Source: Poecilobothrus nobilitatus (lineage: Eukaryota > Arthropoda > Insecta > Diptera > Dolichopodidae). Taken from it: a stretch of DNA of 64,000 bases. This document shows positions 1-10,721 of the stretch, piece by piece. Numbering within the stretch: position 1 is the first letter of the stretch; each line of letters opens with the position of its first letter. The stretch lies in the NCBI GenBank assembly GCA_947095535.1, contig OX352772.1, positions 146,868,177 to 146,932,176 of the forward strand, in the 5' to 3' direction. A program made the translations under genes and the position numbers. Below the pieces are notes generated by a model, which saw nothing but the letters and a program-made list of their open reading frames with translations, searched no databases and had not been told where the DNA came from.

Positions 1-540
1 AACTCAAAAAATTAAATATTATTATTTACCAAATTAAACTTTTAGATATGAAGGTAAGTATATATAGTTGGGATACAATCGTCATCTCATTTTTCATTTT
101 TGCCCACTCAAGATCTATTATTACTATCCGGTCGGAAAATATTGATTTTTGTGATATTTTTTTTGTGTTTTACTTTTTTTAATACAGTTTTGTTTTAAAT
201 TAATTACTTTATTTTGTTTTATTAATATTATTTTAAATACATAATGTTATTTAGTTAAAAAAATTATTTATATATTATTTATAGAAAACAATTTTTTAAA
301 TGCATATTTATGAATGAAAACATTATATTTTAAAACATTTTTCTTTAATGAATTAAGTAAAAATGATGCGACATTAATTTTCTCTTTGAACCAAATTGAA
401 TAAACTAAATGGTTATTTCAAGATTTATAGTTGGCCCACTATTTTTTTACATAAGACTACATGTAAATTTGTTAAAAGCTGATCCCTTATTAAGCTTTTA
501 CTCCCTGCATTTCATGGCCTGATAATTGGTGTGAGTCTCG
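1..540 (+). mobile_element. Right part of a truncated P-like element (N, copy 0)
   Basis: The first bases match position 24,594 onward, so the window opens inside the same non-autonomous P-like element seen complete at 23,010-25,132. It holds the last transposase-like fragment (a WDTIVISF...FAHSR stretch, related to CDT.VMSF.TFAHSR in the full transposase near 20,285) and the 3' subterminal region ending near TTTCATGGCCTGATAATTGG. The exact right end is uncertain because I find no matching target duplication for N elements. Confidence 0.7.
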
Positions 541-697
541 CTATATCATATAAAATGTCTTAAAAGTGCTTTTAAGAAACTTTTTATAGTGGTACAGAAA
601 ATGAAGGCTTTTTTTTAAAAAAAATTTAAATAAAATTAATATATTTAAATATTGCTAATTAAAAAATGCGCGGCATAGAATTTTATAGACTTGGAAA
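541..697. other. Spacer between P-like elements, ending in the CTTGGAAA duplication
   Basis: No gene seen. The last 8 bases (690-697, CTTGGAAA) are the left target duplication of the X element. Equivalent left spacers are 25,133-25,290, 49,812-49,969, 55,695-55,851, 59,593-59,750 and 63,854-64,000. The matching right spacers, which begin with the second CTTGGAAA, are 18,512-18,565, 43,533-43,586, 53,610-53,684, 57,506-57,580 and 61,796-61,848. These few hundred bases may be what remains of the original host DNA of the array. Confidence 0.6.
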
Positions 698-1453
698 CAC
701 GGCTAACAATAATTTAGAAGGCCTGGACACTGAACGAAAAAAAGCTGTATAGGGATCTATTTTTCATGAAAATATTTTAAAATTAAATCATCATCGCCTG
801 TTTCGGTTTTCTATTTAAATAAACATTCAGGGTAATTGGAGAAAATACTGGAAACTGCATTTGGTATCAAACGCAGCCTTTGAGCGTTATTTAAAGAAAA
901 ACATGATTTCGAAAAATGTAATTTACATATGGAACTATACGCCTTAGGTTACCAACCCAATATTAATACGGCCCTCATCCATAATGTTCTCAAAGGCTTT
1001 TTTTGGCAAAAACACACAAAGTCAAAGACAGTTTAGTCCAAAATTCCACATTTTTTAAAGAACTTATTTAAATTAATTAAAAACGGCAATATAAGATGCT
1101 AATACCTAAATAATTTAATTTTTTAAAATATTATTTATTTAATTCTTTAAAGTAAAATTTTAAAAAATAAATACCTCCAGTTTATACTCATAACTATTAT
1201 ACAATTAATTTTTATACCCTACACCTAAGGTATAGGGTATATTAACTTTGGTATGGTGTTTGTAACCACCAAAAGGAAGCCAGTTAGATATGGACATGTA
1301 TGTATATTCTGAATCAGGATCACCTCCTGAGACGATTTAACGATGTCCGTCCGTCCGTCCGTTCGCACGATAACTCAAAAACTAATAAAGCTATCTTGAT
1401 GAAATTTATATAGTAGGTTACTAATTATGGAAGGAAGGCTAAGTTCGAATCTG

Positions 1454-1845
1454 GACAAAATCGGTCCATGGGTTCGGATTCTGGAAACTTCCGAATGATT
1501 CCGGAGCAAACGAGATTATCTCCAAAACCAACAAAGATAGAACCTTTAAATTTTGTACAATGATGTTCCTTCCCGTTCGATTTATGTTTCTAAAATTTGA
1601 GAGGATTTGGTCCATGGGTTCGGATTTTGGAAGCTTCCGAACGAGCCCCAGAGCAAACGAGATTATCTCCAAAATCAACAAAGATAGAACCTTTAAATTT
1701 TGTATAATGATGTTCCTTCCCGTTCGATTTATGTCTCTGAAATTTAAGAGGATTTGGTCTATGGGTTTGGATTTTGGAAGCTTCCGAACGAGCACCAGAG
1801 CAAATGAGATTGTCTCCAAAACCAATAAAGATATAACCTTTAAAT
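1454..1845 (+). repeat. 147-bp minisatellite, left part (copy A)
   Basis: About 2.7 units of a 147-bp tandem repeat with landmark words GAGGATTTGGTCCATGGG, GGAAGCTTCCGAACGAGC and TTCCTTCCCGTTCGATTTAT. GAGGATTTGG recurs at 1,601 and 1,748, exactly 147 apart. As 147 is 49 codons, open frames run across units on both strands; I regard these as a by-product and not as genes. Confidence 0.9.
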
Positions 1846-1851
1846 TCGGCA
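1846..1851. repeat. Left Polinton target-site duplication
   Basis: TCGGCA directly before the AGTATATAGG terminus. The right copy is TTGGCA at 16,914-16,919, and the uninterrupted minisatellite at 52,316-52,321 reads TTGGCA. So the 6-bp duplication is TTGGCA with one later change on the left; the same change is in copy B. Six-base duplications are typical of Polinton integration. Confidence 0.85.
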
Positions 1852-2056
1852 AGTATATAGGTAGGCATTGGGCCAGACAGGTCAGTAGCTCAAGGTCACC
1901 TGGAAGTAGGTCAAGGTCACCCAGAAGTAGGTCAAGGCCACCCGGAAGGCCAGACAGGAAGTATGTCCAGGTCATTTTAAAAATAAGTCAGACTGGCGGC
2001 GATCGTCAGTTGTTTATAAAGATTGTATACTTGTTTTAAGTAATAGGTAAACATGG
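1852..2056 (+). repeat. Polinton left terminal inverted repeat, core
   Basis: Matches the reverse complement of 16,709-16,913 nearly throughout, including GACTGGCGGCGATCGTCAGT and the ATTGTATACTTG stretch before TAATAGGT. Weaker inverted similarity continues inward to about 3,250 through longer subrepeats. Three 21-bp direct repeats lie at about 1,889-1,951. Confidence 0.9.
1889..1951 (+). repeat. Three 21-bp repeats with TCAAGGTCA cores in the Polinton terminus
   Basis: TCAAGGTCA at 1,890-1,898 and 1,911-1,919, and TCAAGGCCA at 1,932-1,940, spaced exactly 21 bp. All three fit the YCAAGGYCR consensus of FTZ-F1/SF-1-type orphan nuclear receptors. The right terminus has a matching core on the other strand (16,845-16,853) and diverged ones; copy B has lost two repeat units on its right side. 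Whether anything binds here is unknown. Confidence 0.6.
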
Positions 2057-3414
2057 AAATAGTAAGAAAAAATATTTTTTTAATGTTTGCAAATTTTAAG
2101 ATGTTGTTGTTTGTTGTTTTTTTCTTTCGTTTTTTTATGAAGTATTTAAAGAAGAGGAAAGAAAAACCATTAATTAATTGTTATGTAAGAATGTTGAAAA
2201 AAAAAACAAGAAATCAAAATATCTAACATGGTACAGGTCTACTTCTTATTGATTTATACTTGGCTTAAGTAATAGGCGCATATGAAAAGTAGAAACAAAA
2301 AAATGGTTAATGAATGTAAAAGGAAAAAAATAAAAAAAGTTTAAACATACAAGATAAAACAATTTTAAAAGGTACAACGCATCTTTAAAATTCATAAAGA
2401 AAAAGTGCAAACCTGTTTTTCTGTCTACATAATGATCAAACCATTGAAAAAAAATTATGCGTTTTTAGATGTACCTAACTATTTGTGTTGTTTTTTTTTT
2501 TTTTCTACTTTAACTATTTAAAGAAGTTAAAAGAAAAAAACTAATGATTATTGTCGGTGTGTCGTGTAAGATATTTTTTGTTTGTAAGAATGTTCAAAAA
2601 AAATATGAATGAAAAGAAGACCACCAGGAAATTAAAGCTGTGGAAGTACTTAACGACTAACATGTTGCTTAAGTGCATTGTATGTTGCATAATCTGCGAA
2701 GAATAAAAAAAGAAAAAAATTCAAGTCAGGTTAATTGCATTTGTCACCTATTTTGAAAACAAGAATATAAAAATAAAACAGATTTATTCTGTGTTCAAGA
2801 AAAAAATATGAATAAAAAGAAAACAACAAGAAATCAAAAATATCTAACGTGGTACAGGTATACTTCTTGTTGATGCATACTTAGCTTAAGTAATAGGCGT
2901 ATATGAAAAGAATAAGAAAAAATACTTTATAAAATTTAAAGAGAAAAATTAAAACAGAACAAGAAGATGTGTAACTACGTTTCTTTAAAATTTTAAAACT
3001 AATTTTAAAAAAATTAAAAGAAAAAGTGCACACTGGTTTTTAAATGTTACATAAAGATTCAACCTTGATAAAATTTTTTCTTTTATTTCTTCTTGTTACT
3101 TCTGAGATACTTTTATTTCTTCTTGTTATCTTTTTTCTATGAAGTATTTAAAGAAGAGGAAAGAAAAAAATTCTTAGTATCACCGTATAAGATTTTATTG
3201 TTATGTAAGAATGTTGAAAAAAAACAAAGGAATAAAAGCGATTCCAAATAAATTACGAGTAATTGCTTTTTTTAACGTAACAAGCAAGACATTATGTATA
3301 AATTGTGTAAAAAGTTAAAAAATTGTTAATAGAGTGAAAATTCTAGGATTAGAAACGTTCGCGATTGGTTGTCTTAATAAAATAAAAATCGGAAATTACA
3401 AAAAAGAAATTAAA
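2057..3414. repeat. Polinton left subterminal region with degenerate ~350-bp subrepeats; no gene
   Basis: No credible gene. Words such as GTATTTAAAGAAGAGGAAAG, TTATGTAAGAATGTTG and TAAGTAATAGG recur at irregular spacing (for example near 2,140 and 3,140; 2,041, 2,271 and 2,891). The same words occur inverted in the right end (16,100-16,700), so this is an extended, partly tandem terminal inverted repeat. Confidence 0.65.
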
Positions 3415-6400
3415 ATGAATACAGAAAAATTCACAATAAAATCAATAAAATCAGTGAATGTAAATCAGTGAATTGGATTAAAACCGGTATTGAAGAAATA
3501 TTCAGCAATTTACTTGAAAATGTTGATCCTACTGATAAAATTGGTGTCACTTTTGGATGCCAAAGTTTTCATGAACGTGGTCCAGCCTGGATCAATTTTA
3601 AAGAAGCAAAAGATCTTGACATTTCGGAAATTTGAGAAGTTATTTCAAAAATTTTTCAAAGCAACTCCGAAGGATTATCTACAGATACGTTATGTATAAA
3701 TGTTACATATATACGACTTCCAGCAGGAAGTGGAAGAGGAAAAAGATACAACAATTTTGAAGAAGAATGTAATAAAAGAAGAGGCATAATTTCAATCAAA
3801 AACAAAGATAATTTATGCTTACCACGTGCGTTAGTTGTTGCTATCTCATTCATAGAAAAATTAGTTGACTACTGTAAAATGCGAAAAGACACAGATCAAC
3901 TTCAGTTGAAAGCAGCATTACAACTAATAAGAAATTCAAATGTAAGCATCCCAGCAAAAGGAGCTAGTATCAGTGAGCTCAAAAAATTTCAACTGTACCT
4001 CTCTAAATATCAAATTGTGGTTTTCGATTTCAGAGGAAAAGCAAAATCAATTATTTTTCAAGGTGAAAAAGATAAGGAAAAAAGATTGAATTTTATATAC
4101 GATTAAGGTCACTTCAATGTAATTACATCATTAACAGCAGCATTTAGTTGTGATTACTTTTGCCAAACATGTAATGTTCCGTATAACAATAGATTGTCTC
4201 ACAGATGTAAACAGTCGTGTTTCTTTTGTAAATCATCTCCAGCATGTGACGTAAATTTTCCAAATATTAAATGTGATGCATGCAATCGAAGTTTTAAAGG
4301 TCAAACTTGTTTTGATAATCATAAAGCAACATCATCTACAAATAAAAAATCTATTTGTACTCTTATAAATTCCTGTACAAAATGCTTTAAAGTATACAGA
4401 ACCGATGTAAATCATATATGCTATGGACATTTGTGTAAAAACTGTAATATAAATGTAGCTTCAGACCACCAATGCTTTATACACCAACCGTGTAAAGAAT
4501 TAGCTGAACTTAAAAATATATTATATATTTTCTACGATCTCGAAACAACTCAAGATGATATCATCGGGGAGAAACTTCATGAAGGTGTTGCAATAGGGGA
4601 TATAATTGAACATCAGCCTGATTAATGTAATTTTGAACAACGTTGCACGCATTGTATATTGTTTAATGTTGAAAGATGCAATTTTTGTGGACTTCGAGAA
4701 CATGTGTTGAAACAAAATCCAATACAAATGTTCTTAGAATATATACTCAACCAAAGAAAGATATTTCATACAGTTGTAGTTATTGCACATAACGGACAAG
4801 CATTTGATAATCAGTTTTTATTAAACTATATCTTAGAGAAAACCATCATCAAACCAAAACTAATTATGAGGGGAACAAAGATAATTTTAATGCTGTTAGA
4901 TAACGTGAAATTTATTGATTCACTAAACTATTTTCCAATGCCGTTATCTAGTTTACCGAAAGCATTTGATTTAGATATAAATTTAAAAAAAGGATATTTT
5001 CCTCATATGTTTAATCGTAAAAATAATATAAAATATAATGGAAAGTTACCCGATCGGAAATATTACTGTTATAATTCAATGAGTGCATCAGAAAGAAAAC
5101 AATTTCTTGAATGGTATGAAGAAAATAAAAACAAGTCTTTTAACCTCCAAAAGGAACTTGTAGAATATTGTATGAATGACGTAAAAATTATGACAGCAGC
5201 CTGTATTAAATTCAGACAGCTATTTTTGGAAGAATGTAAGGTTGAACCATTTTTAGAGGCCACTACAATTGCTTCAGCGTGTAATTTGGTTTTTAGAAGG
5301 AATTTTTTAAAACCGTATACAATTGGACTTATACCTAAACAAGGATATCGCTTATCAGAAAACCAGTCAATCATTGCCATAAAATGGTTAATGTGGGAAG
5401 AAAAACAAAGAAAAATAAAAATTCAGCATAGTGGTAACGAAAAAGAAAAAGTAATTTTTGGTCTTCGTGTTGACGGATATTGCAGACACAAAACAAATAT
5501 TTGAGTTTTATGGCTGTTATTACCATGGCCATCCAAAATGTTTCAAAAATAATAATGATAAAAAATATGAAACACGTTATGAGGCTACATTATCCAAAGC
5601 CAATAAATTACGCTCTATAGGTTATCAAGTAATTGAAAAGTGGGAGTATGAATTTCGAAACGAAATGAGATCAAAAGAATACATAGAATTTTTCGCAAAA
5701 TTGGAGAACGAAAGTTTGATACCACTAAAACCACGTGATGCGTTTTATGGCGGTAGAACAGGAAACACAAGAACATATTATAAATGTGCGCCTGGTGAAA
5801 AAATAATGTATATAGATATATGCTCACTATATCCTTTGTGTGTAAATATGGAAAATTTCCAGTGGGTCATCCAAAAGTTCATGTTGGAAAAATTGAATGC
5901 AATAAATTAAATTTAAATGATACTGATGGATTAATAAAGGCATTGATACTTCCCCCAGAAAAATTCTATCACCCGGTTTTGCCTATAAATCAAAATAATA
6001 AGCTAATGTTTTCCTGCTGTCAAACATGTAGTTTGGAAATGAATAATGATGACTGCTCGCATGACAATCGTAGTAGGTCAATTTTAGAAAAGTGGGTTAT
6101 GGATGAATTAAGAGAAGCTGTTAAACAGGGATACAAAATTGTGGAAATATACGAGGTATGGGAGTATACTGTTAAACAATTTAATCCCCTTACATCACAA
6201 CAAGGAATTTTTACAGAAATGATGAACAAGTTCCTTAAAATTAAACAAGAAGCTTCTAGCTGGCCTAGCTTTTGCAGAACACCAAAGGAAAAGTGCAAAT
6301 ATTTAAAAAAAATTTTCCAAAGTAGAAGGCATAAATTTACAGTTTAACGATATAGAAAAAAATCCTGGACTTAGATCATTAGCTAAGTTAATGTTAAACT

Positions 6401-7143
6401 CTTTCTAGGGTAAATTTGGACAGAGAGAAAATCAATCAAAAACTGATATAATAAATGAGCCTTATGAATTATTTACTCTTCTTACTGATCCTTCGAAGAA
6501 TGTAAATCAAATAACTCCAATAAACGAAAAAACAGTTTTGGTAAATTGGGAATACAAAGAAGAAACAGCTGAATCATTATCAACAGTTAACGTTTGCATA
6601 GCTGCTTACACTACCACACAAGCTCGTTTAAAATTGTATTCTTACTTAGACAATTTAAAAGAACGAGTTTTGTATTACGATACAGATTCAATAATATATG
6701 TAGCACGTGAAGGAGAATATAACCCTCCAACTGGAGTTTTCATAGGAGATATGACAGATGAGCTTGAAGAATATGGAATTGGAAGCTATATTACAGAATT
6801 TGTTAGTGGTGGTGCAAAGAACTATGCATACAAAATATATAGTACCAACTCCAAATGCGACAAAACTGTTTGCAAAGTGAAAGGTATTCGTTTAAATTAC
6901 AACGCTTCACAAGAAATAAATTTTGGCTCTATGAAACAATTAGTTAAAAAATTAAATAACTTTCAACAAATAAATATAACATTTCCTAGTATTCGCCGAA
7001 CATACGATCACAGAGTCATCACTGTTCCTGAAATAAAGTCATATCGAATAAATTCCAGAAAACGCGTTTTTGCAGATGATTATATTTCAGTTCCTTATGG
7101 CTTCAAAAAGAAAAAAATTAAAAAAATTATTGTTAATATGTAA
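3415..7143 (+). pseudogene. Protein-primed family B DNA polymerase of Polinton, copy A, broken
   Basis: Would replicate the element by protein priming. ATG at 3,415. The N-terminal domain is followed by a Cys/His-rich region (4,194-4,500), then exonuclease motifs: FYDLETTQ (near 4,530), IAHNGQAFDNQF (near 4,785) and YCMNDVKIM (near 5,165). Polymerase motif A is DICSLYP (near 5,815) and motif C YYDTDS (near 6,672). Between A and B lies the insertion expected of protein-primed polymerases (5,900-6,300). Lesions: frameshift near 3,468; in-frame TGA at 3,633; TAA at 4,104 and 4,623; frameshifts near 5,490, 5,845 and 6,330; and a TAG at 6,406-6,408 inside motif B. Copy B has all of these, so they predate the duplication. 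No function is expected. Confidence 0.95.
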
Positions 7144-7387
7144 AAAATGTATGTATGTAATTATATGTAAAAAATAATATTGTAAAAATTTTGTATTAAA
7201 CTATTAAATTACAGCATTAAAAAAAATCTTTTTAATTTTACCGTTTTTAATTTTCAGAATATAGCCAAAAAATTATTTACATATATATATATCAGTATAT
7301 ATATACAATAGTATATATATATATATATATATATATATTTACTGATTTTATTCAAATTCACATTTGCAGTTTAACTCTTCAATAATA
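7144..7387. repeat. Intergenic (AT)n microsatellite between polymerase and integrase
   Basis: An A/T-only run at about 7,279-7,340 (ATATAT tracts around CAGTATATATATACAATAG) that could fold back on itself. It is shorter in copy B (31,820-31,872), and copy B also lacks about 35 bp just after the polymerase stop. No gene seen. Confidence 0.8.
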
Positions 7388-8310
7388 ATGTCAAAAGCAC
7401 AAATAGTATCTGAAATTCATCGTCCAGTTAGACGTAGATTTCGGAGACGAAAAATATCTCAAAGAGGGTTAAATGATACATGGGAAATTGATCTTGTAGA
7501 TATGTCGGCCTATCAAAAAGTAAATAATGGATACAAGTTTCTTTTAACTGTTATCGATATATTTTCAAAATATGCATATGCCGAAAAAGTTAAATCAAAG
7601 GCAGCAGATGACGTAGTTAAAAGTATGGAAAAGATTTTTAAAAGGGAGGGGAAGCCTCAAAAAATATTCATTCTGACCAGGGAAAAGAATTTTTCAACAA
7701 AAAATTTCAAAATTTAATGAAAAGCTATAAAATAAATCACTATCATACTTATTCAGAAATGAAGGCTAGTGTTTGTGAAAGGTTTAACAGAACATTAAAA
7801 TCAATTATGTGGAAACAGTTTAGTTTACAAGGAAATTTTAAATGGATAGAATTTTTACCAAAACTAATTGAAAAATATAATAACACAAAAGATAGTACAA
7901 TTATGTTAAAACCAAACCAAGTTACATCACAAAATGAAAAACAAATTCTTCGTTCAATTTATAATTACCCTAAAATATTTAATAAGGGGAAATTTAATGT
8001 TGGTGATTTTGTTAGAATTGCAAGGTCTAAAGGTACTTTTCAAAAAGAATATGAACCTAACTATTCAACTGAAGTTTTTAAAATAGCTTTCAAAAACAAG
8101 ACAGACCCGATTACATATAGTTTAAAAGATTATAAAAATAAATTAGTGCGTGGTGGCTTCTATGAACAGGAACTGACTAGTGTCAAAGACCCCAATGCTT
8201 ATTTAATTGAAAAAATTTTAAAACGAAAAGGCAATAAAGTATATGTGAAATATTTAGGCTTTGATAATAGTCATAATCAATGGATAAGTAAATATGATAT
8301 TCTTTCATAA
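7388..8310 (+). pseudogene. Polinton integrase (rve core plus chromodomain), copy A, one frameshift
   Basis: Retrovirus-type integrase that inserts the element and makes the 6-bp duplication. ATG at 7,388. A basic N-terminus (PVRRRFRRRK) leads into the RNase H-like core: first catalytic Asp in WEIDLVDM (near 7,488), second in the SDQGKEF segment (Asp codon 7,675-7,677), and the Glu in the CERFNRTL segment (near 7,777). A frameshift near 7,665 puts the second Asp out of frame with the first; copy B shares it. The C-terminus is a chromodomain (YLIEKIL ... VKYLGFDNSHNQWI, 8,195-8,290), expected for Polinton integrases. Downstream of the frameshift the frame is open to its natural stop. Confidence 0.93.
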
Positions 8311-8560
8311 AAAAGTGTAATAAGAATTTATGTAGAAAATTTTTTCTTAACTTTAGAGCACTGTTAAATGCAACAATGTTGTAAAAATGTTAATAGAAAA
8401 AATAAAAATAGAAAAATATTTACTAATAAAAATAAATAATTTAGGAATAGGTAAATAAAAAATAATATTCTTTCATAAAAAAGTATAATTGGAATTTATG
8501 TAGAAGAGTTTTCTTAAATTTAGAACACTGTTAAATGCAACAATGTTGCGAAAAATGTTA
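8311..8560 (+). repeat. Tandem ~170-bp repeat after the integrase gene (two units)
   Basis: TCTTTCATAAAAAAGT recurs at 8,301 and 8,471, with TGTTAAATGCAACAATGTTG in each unit. The repeat overlaps the end of the integrase frame, so it arose by duplicating its 3' flank. Copy B has three units (about 32,833-33,260). Confidence 0.8.
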
Positions 8561-8794
8561 TATAAAAAAATTATAGTTTTATTATTATCAATTAGAATTT
8601 ATTACATTAATAAACAACTTACTTTACAACTTTTTGTTTTTAATTAGTTTTCTTAAGGATTTTGATTTCTAAACATTGATAATACAATTTTTTAGAAGAA
8701 AAATTTAGTATAAATAAAGTGGAATCTTTCTTAAGATATATCAATTCAAAGACAGAGCTCAACATAATAATAATATAGAAAAAAGGAAGCAAAA

Positions 8795-9364
8795 ATGGAA
8801 AACACAGCAGAAATTTTCGCCTACGCTCAACAAATAGAGCAAACACAGGAGTTAGCCCCAATTAAACGGAAAAGAATAAGAACTCAACAGGAATCGCAGA
8901 CACTTCATCAACAACAACATCATCATCATCATAATCAACAACAACAACAACCACAACAACCACAACAGCAACAACATCAACAATTTCAACAACAACAACA
9001 AGAAGAAATCATTCTTCTTCAAGAAGAAGAACCACCAACAAAAAAAAGCTTCAAAGAAGCTTTTAATAACAAAAATGTGGAAACTAGAAAAAGTTTCCTA
9101 AAAACTAAAGATATGGAGCAAGATGCTCTATATTATATAATAAATGTTAAGCAAATAAAGACCATTTATGGTCTTAAGTGGGTCTTTGAGACCCGCAATT
9201 TAATTATATTTGTACCTCTAAAATATTCTGATATTTTTAAGAATTCAGATTTTGTAAAAGAAATAAAAGAAAAAGAACATTTTGTATATAAAGATAAAAA
9301 TTTAAATTTAAATATTATAGATATATCTGAGTCGTTTGGTAAAATATATGCAAATTACCAATAA
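8795..9364 (+). CDS. Gln/His-rich Polinton protein of unknown function, copy A
   Basis: 189 residues, open from ATG at 8,795; an AAAAGGAAGC stretch precedes the start. Residues 1-35 include a basic KRKRIRTQQ stretch that could be a nuclear signal. Residues ~36-75 are a His run and long Gln tracts with interspersed Pro. An acidic patch (QEEEP) follows, then a ~105-residue non-repetitive C-terminal domain rich in Lys, Ile and Tyr. I do not recognise the family. The frame is intact in both copies; copy B differs by one codon in the His run and by a 6-nt deletion of a repeated Asn-Leu near the end. Keeping frame in a dead element may be chance or youth. Confidence 0.7.
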   Translation: MENTAEIFAYAQQIEQTQELAPIKRKRIRTQQESQTLHQQQHHHHHNQQQQQPQQPQQQQHQQFQQQQQEEIILLQEEEPPTKKSFKEAFNNKNVETRKSFLKTKDMEQDALYYIINVKQIKTIYGLKWVFETRNLIIFVPLKYSDIFKNSDFVKEIKEKEHFVYKDKNLNLNIIDISESFGKIYANYQ

Positions 9365-9509
9365 AAGATGTAAATTGGTTTATAGTTATATAAGTTTTTA
9401 TTATTCATAAATAAATATAAATTTCAAAAAAGGTATAAATTTCTTTTATTTAGTTGCTTTATTTTTCAGATTCATGTTTAAATGTACTTAATGTTAATAT
9501 GTATATGTA

Positions 9510-9690
9510 GTTATAAAATGGATTTATTTAATTTTTTTCGTAAAAACACAGGTATTTCATAAAAGAGCCGAGAAAAATTACATCATATATTAAATTTTTG
9601 AACTGGAATAAAAATCTCTACTTTTAACCTTGTAACATTCTTTTCTTTACAGATCTATATGAATTTCTTTTACTATTTTAGATCTTGGCA
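9510..9690 (-). pseudogene. Duplicated 3' fragment of the 175-residue Polinton gene
   Basis: The stretch from AGGTATTTCATAAAAGAG through ATTAAATTTTTGAAC to AACATTCTTTTCTTTACAG is a diverged copy of 10,200-10,330, the 3' end of the gene at 10,194-10,721. It looks like an internal partial duplication about 650 bp away, now non-coding. Present in copy B at about 34,205-34,375. Confidence 0.75.
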
Positions 9691-9855
9691 TGATTTTTAA
9701 ACTATTAAACTAGTTTTAAAAATCCAATTTTGAATTTCTTTATTTATATACTCTGAATCTTTGAATTTTGACTGGGTTCTGCAGTATATAACGTGGTTCA
9801 ATTTTATTGACAAATCATTTTATTTTCAATTTTCCTAAGATATTTTACAGAAAAA

Positions 9856-10128
9856 ATGGAACCTGATTCAACTACATTTCCATTTACTGAGGAAACTGCA
9901 ATAGTCAATATACAAAATGAGATTCAGGTTGATGAAATTACATCCCTATATATGATGAGGAATTAATTGAAACTGAAGAATTCATACCACCGTTTCAAAT
10001 CTTAGAAGAAGATGCAGAGGAGCAACAAGTTTGGGAAATAAATAATCAAGAAGGTATTCCAGGAATTTGTGATATTAGTGATGAAGAAGGAGATCCAGAT
10101 TATTTAGAAATTATACCAAATTTATAAA
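9856..10128 (+). pseudogene. Small acidic Polinton protein, frameshifted, copy A
   Basis: ATG at 9,856 opens a frame of about 36 codons that ends at a TAA near 9,966. The following frame is open with a strongly acidic composition (LEEDAEEQQ, SDEEGDPDY) to TAA at 10,126-10,128. The composition and continuity suggest one ~90-residue acidic protein broken by a one-base shift near 9,950, identical in copy B. Family not recognised. Confidence 0.6.
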
Positions 10129-10193
10129 TAACAAATTATACCTAATTTATAAATAATGAAATAAATAACAAATTATATAGTTACAAAATTGTT

Positions 10194-10721
10194 TTATTTA
10201 ATATCTTTTTTTTGTAGAAATACAGGTATTTCATAAAAGAGTCGAGAAAAATTACATCGTATATTAAATTTTTGAACCGGAATATAAATCTCTTCTTTCA
10301 ACTTTGCAACATTCTTTTCTTCACAGGTCTTTATGTATTTTTTAACATATTCCTTTACATTTGGCTCTGCAGTTTTATTATATGCAATTACTGCATGTAG
10401 GAAATCAATGAAACTGTAAAACTCGTCAGCTTCCTCTTTGTTAATGCTAAGATTCTGTCCTACTGTAGATTTTAATCCACTTTGTAAACATAATTTTGAA
10501 TTTTTAATTGACTGCTTGGAAAATTTTTTATGAAATAGGTCATAAAATTTACACCATTCATGATATTTTAAAATAATTGGTTTCATTCCAATCCAATGAA
10601 AAACACTTGCAACTTCAAAAAAATCTGTGTCAAATCCGACAACTATTTTTAATGTGTGACTTCTATTGAGAAAATATGTATAACTCAGCAACAAATTAAT
10701 GCTAGGACTTTGTTCTTCCAT
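10194..10721 (-). CDS. Polinton protein of unknown function (175 aa), copy A
   Basis: An open frame preserved at the same length in copy B, on the virion-gene strand downstream of the protease gene. It is mostly helical in appearance, rich in Lys, Phe and Ser, with an FHWIGMKPIILKYHEWCKFY stretch near residue 41. No membrane segment or known catalytic motif is obvious. A partial copy of its 3' end lies at 9,510-9,690. I do not recognise the family. Confidence 0.7.
   Translation of the reverse strand: MEEQSPSINLLLSYTYFLNRSHTLKIVVGFDTDFFEVASVFHWIGMKPIILKYHEWCKFYDLFHKKFSKQSIKNSKLCLQSGLKSTVGQNLSINKEEADEFYSFIDFLHAVIAYNKTAEPNVKEYVKKYIKTCEEKNVAKLKEEIYIPVQKFNIRCNFSRLFYEIPVFLQKKDIK

Noticed and set aside
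1439..2039. Open frames of 92-178 codons on both strands across the minisatellite (also at 16,922-17,636, 26,032-26,632, 41,977-42,691 and 51,783-52,724)
   Set aside because: The 147-bp unit is divisible by three and free of stops in several frames, so long frames arise automatically. No known domain, and frames on opposite strands overlap completely.
3415..7143. Alternative genetic code or stop recoding to explain in-frame stops in the polymerase
   Set aside because: TAA, TAG and TGA all occur and there are several frameshifts; one stop lies inside catalytic motif B. Simple decay explains it.
3415..8310. Introns to explain the split polymerase and integrase frames
   Set aside because: The frames resume with overlaps or gaps of a few bases and homologous sequence is continuous; there is no room for introns. 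Polinton genes normally lack them.
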